Positions 6,003 to 6,196 of a stretch of 6,196 bases of DNA are shown here, piece by piece. Positions within the stretch are counted from its first letter, which is position 1; each line of letters starts with the position of its first letter. The notes beneath the pieces are model-generated. The model searched no databases, was not told the origin of the DNA, and saw only the letters and a program-made list of their open reading frames with translations. The position numbers and the translations under genes are program-made. The stretch covers positions 1 to 6,196 of the forward strand of contig DETK01000021.1 in the NCBI GenBank assembly GCA_002361615.1. Direction: 5' to 3'. This DNA comes from Bacteroidales bacterium UBA3290. GTDB lineage: Bacteria; Bacteroidota; Bacteroidia; Bacteroidales; UBA932.

Positions 6003-6042
6003 AGGCTCAAAAAGAAGACGTGAGAGACTGATCGGGAGAGGG

Positions 6043-6069
6043 CGATCGGCTGTTCGTGGAGGCCGATCG
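6043..6069. repeat. Inverted repeat with 8-bp arms
   Basis: CGATCGGC (6043-6050) is the complement of GCCGATCG (6062-6069), with an 11-base loop. GATCGG also occurs at 6030-6035, giving three copies in 41 bases (6030, 6044, 6065). It is off the 36-bp register of the adjacent array and is not followed by a T-run. It could be a protein-binding site or a remnant of another repeat. Confidence 0.55.
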
Positions 6070-6164
6070 GCAGAGACAACCAGGCAAGGAAAACCGGCAG
6101 ATTGGATCAGGGTAGTGCCAGCTGGCGAGGATGCGGAGCGGGTGCGGATGCAAGGGCTGGGTCA

Positions 6165-6194
6165 GGCACTGGCACTGGCGAGGGCACTGGCACT
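6165..6194. repeat. Hexamer repeat at the window edge
   Basis: Five consecutive 6-mers: GGCACT, GGCACT, GGCGAG, GGCACT, GGCACT. On the minus strand one frame reads Ser-Ala repeats followed by TGA (6164-6162), which could be the tail of a gene entering from the right, but the window stops before this can be judged. From 6070 to 6164 I see only GC-rich sequence without a recognisable gene. Confidence 0.55.
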
Positions 6195-6196
6195 TG

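Noticed and set aside
5678..6079. 133-codon minus-strand frame upstream of the transposase
   Set aside because: It runs through both the 23-bp tandem repeats and the hairpin array, has no recognisable domain, and includes the poly-G tract; most likely chance.

Overview
The window looks like a chromosomal piece of a GC-rich member of the Bacteroidales (an Alistipes/Rikenellaceae-like organism is my best guess; this is inference). Reasons: the -7-type element TAnnTTTG precedes two genes; Shine-Dalgarno sequences are weak or absent; and the transposase and the small membrane protein are of types I associate with Bacteroidetes.

Positions 1-2487 hold a tight plus-strand gene run. It contains the 3' part of prs (PRPP synthetase), nadE (ammonia-dependent NAD+ synthetase), a 94-residue membrane-anchored protein with a cysteine-rich tail, and a crotonase-family enzyme closely resembling methylmalonyl-CoA decarboxylase (ScpB). 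Gaps are 9 and 13 bases, and the last two genes overlap by 7 bases, so they are probably cotranscribed. PRPP is used upstream in NAD synthesis and NadE performs its last step; why the decarboxylase sits with them is not evident.

Convergent to this run (2504-4429, minus strand) is a large protein that fuses an S51-family serine peptidase domain (dipeptidase E/cyanophycinase-like) to an ATP-grasp carboxylate-amine ligase domain. Active-site motifs look intact in both halves, so one polypeptide may combine an amide-bond hydrolase with an amide-bond-forming enzyme.

Positions 4430-6196 form an accessory region. Its core is a minus-strand HUH/Y1 transposase of the REP-associated (RAYT) type (4642-5577) with an unusually long C-terminal part. 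On both sides lies a 116-bp array (4475-4590 and 5887-6002). In each array an 8-bp word, GGACGCTC or its complement, alternates in orientation with an exact 36-bp period: four words per array, each separated by 28 bp. The two arrays are inverted relative to each other and each consists of two 44-bp hairpin-forming units. This is the most striking structure in the window. It resembles a REPIN system in which the transposase and its hairpin substrates sit together, but the regular geometry is unusual. Beside the right array are three 23-bp tandem repeats, a further hairpin and a hexamer repeat running off the window edge. I see no convincing coding gene in 5578-6196, no tRNA or rRNA, and no classical CRISPR array.
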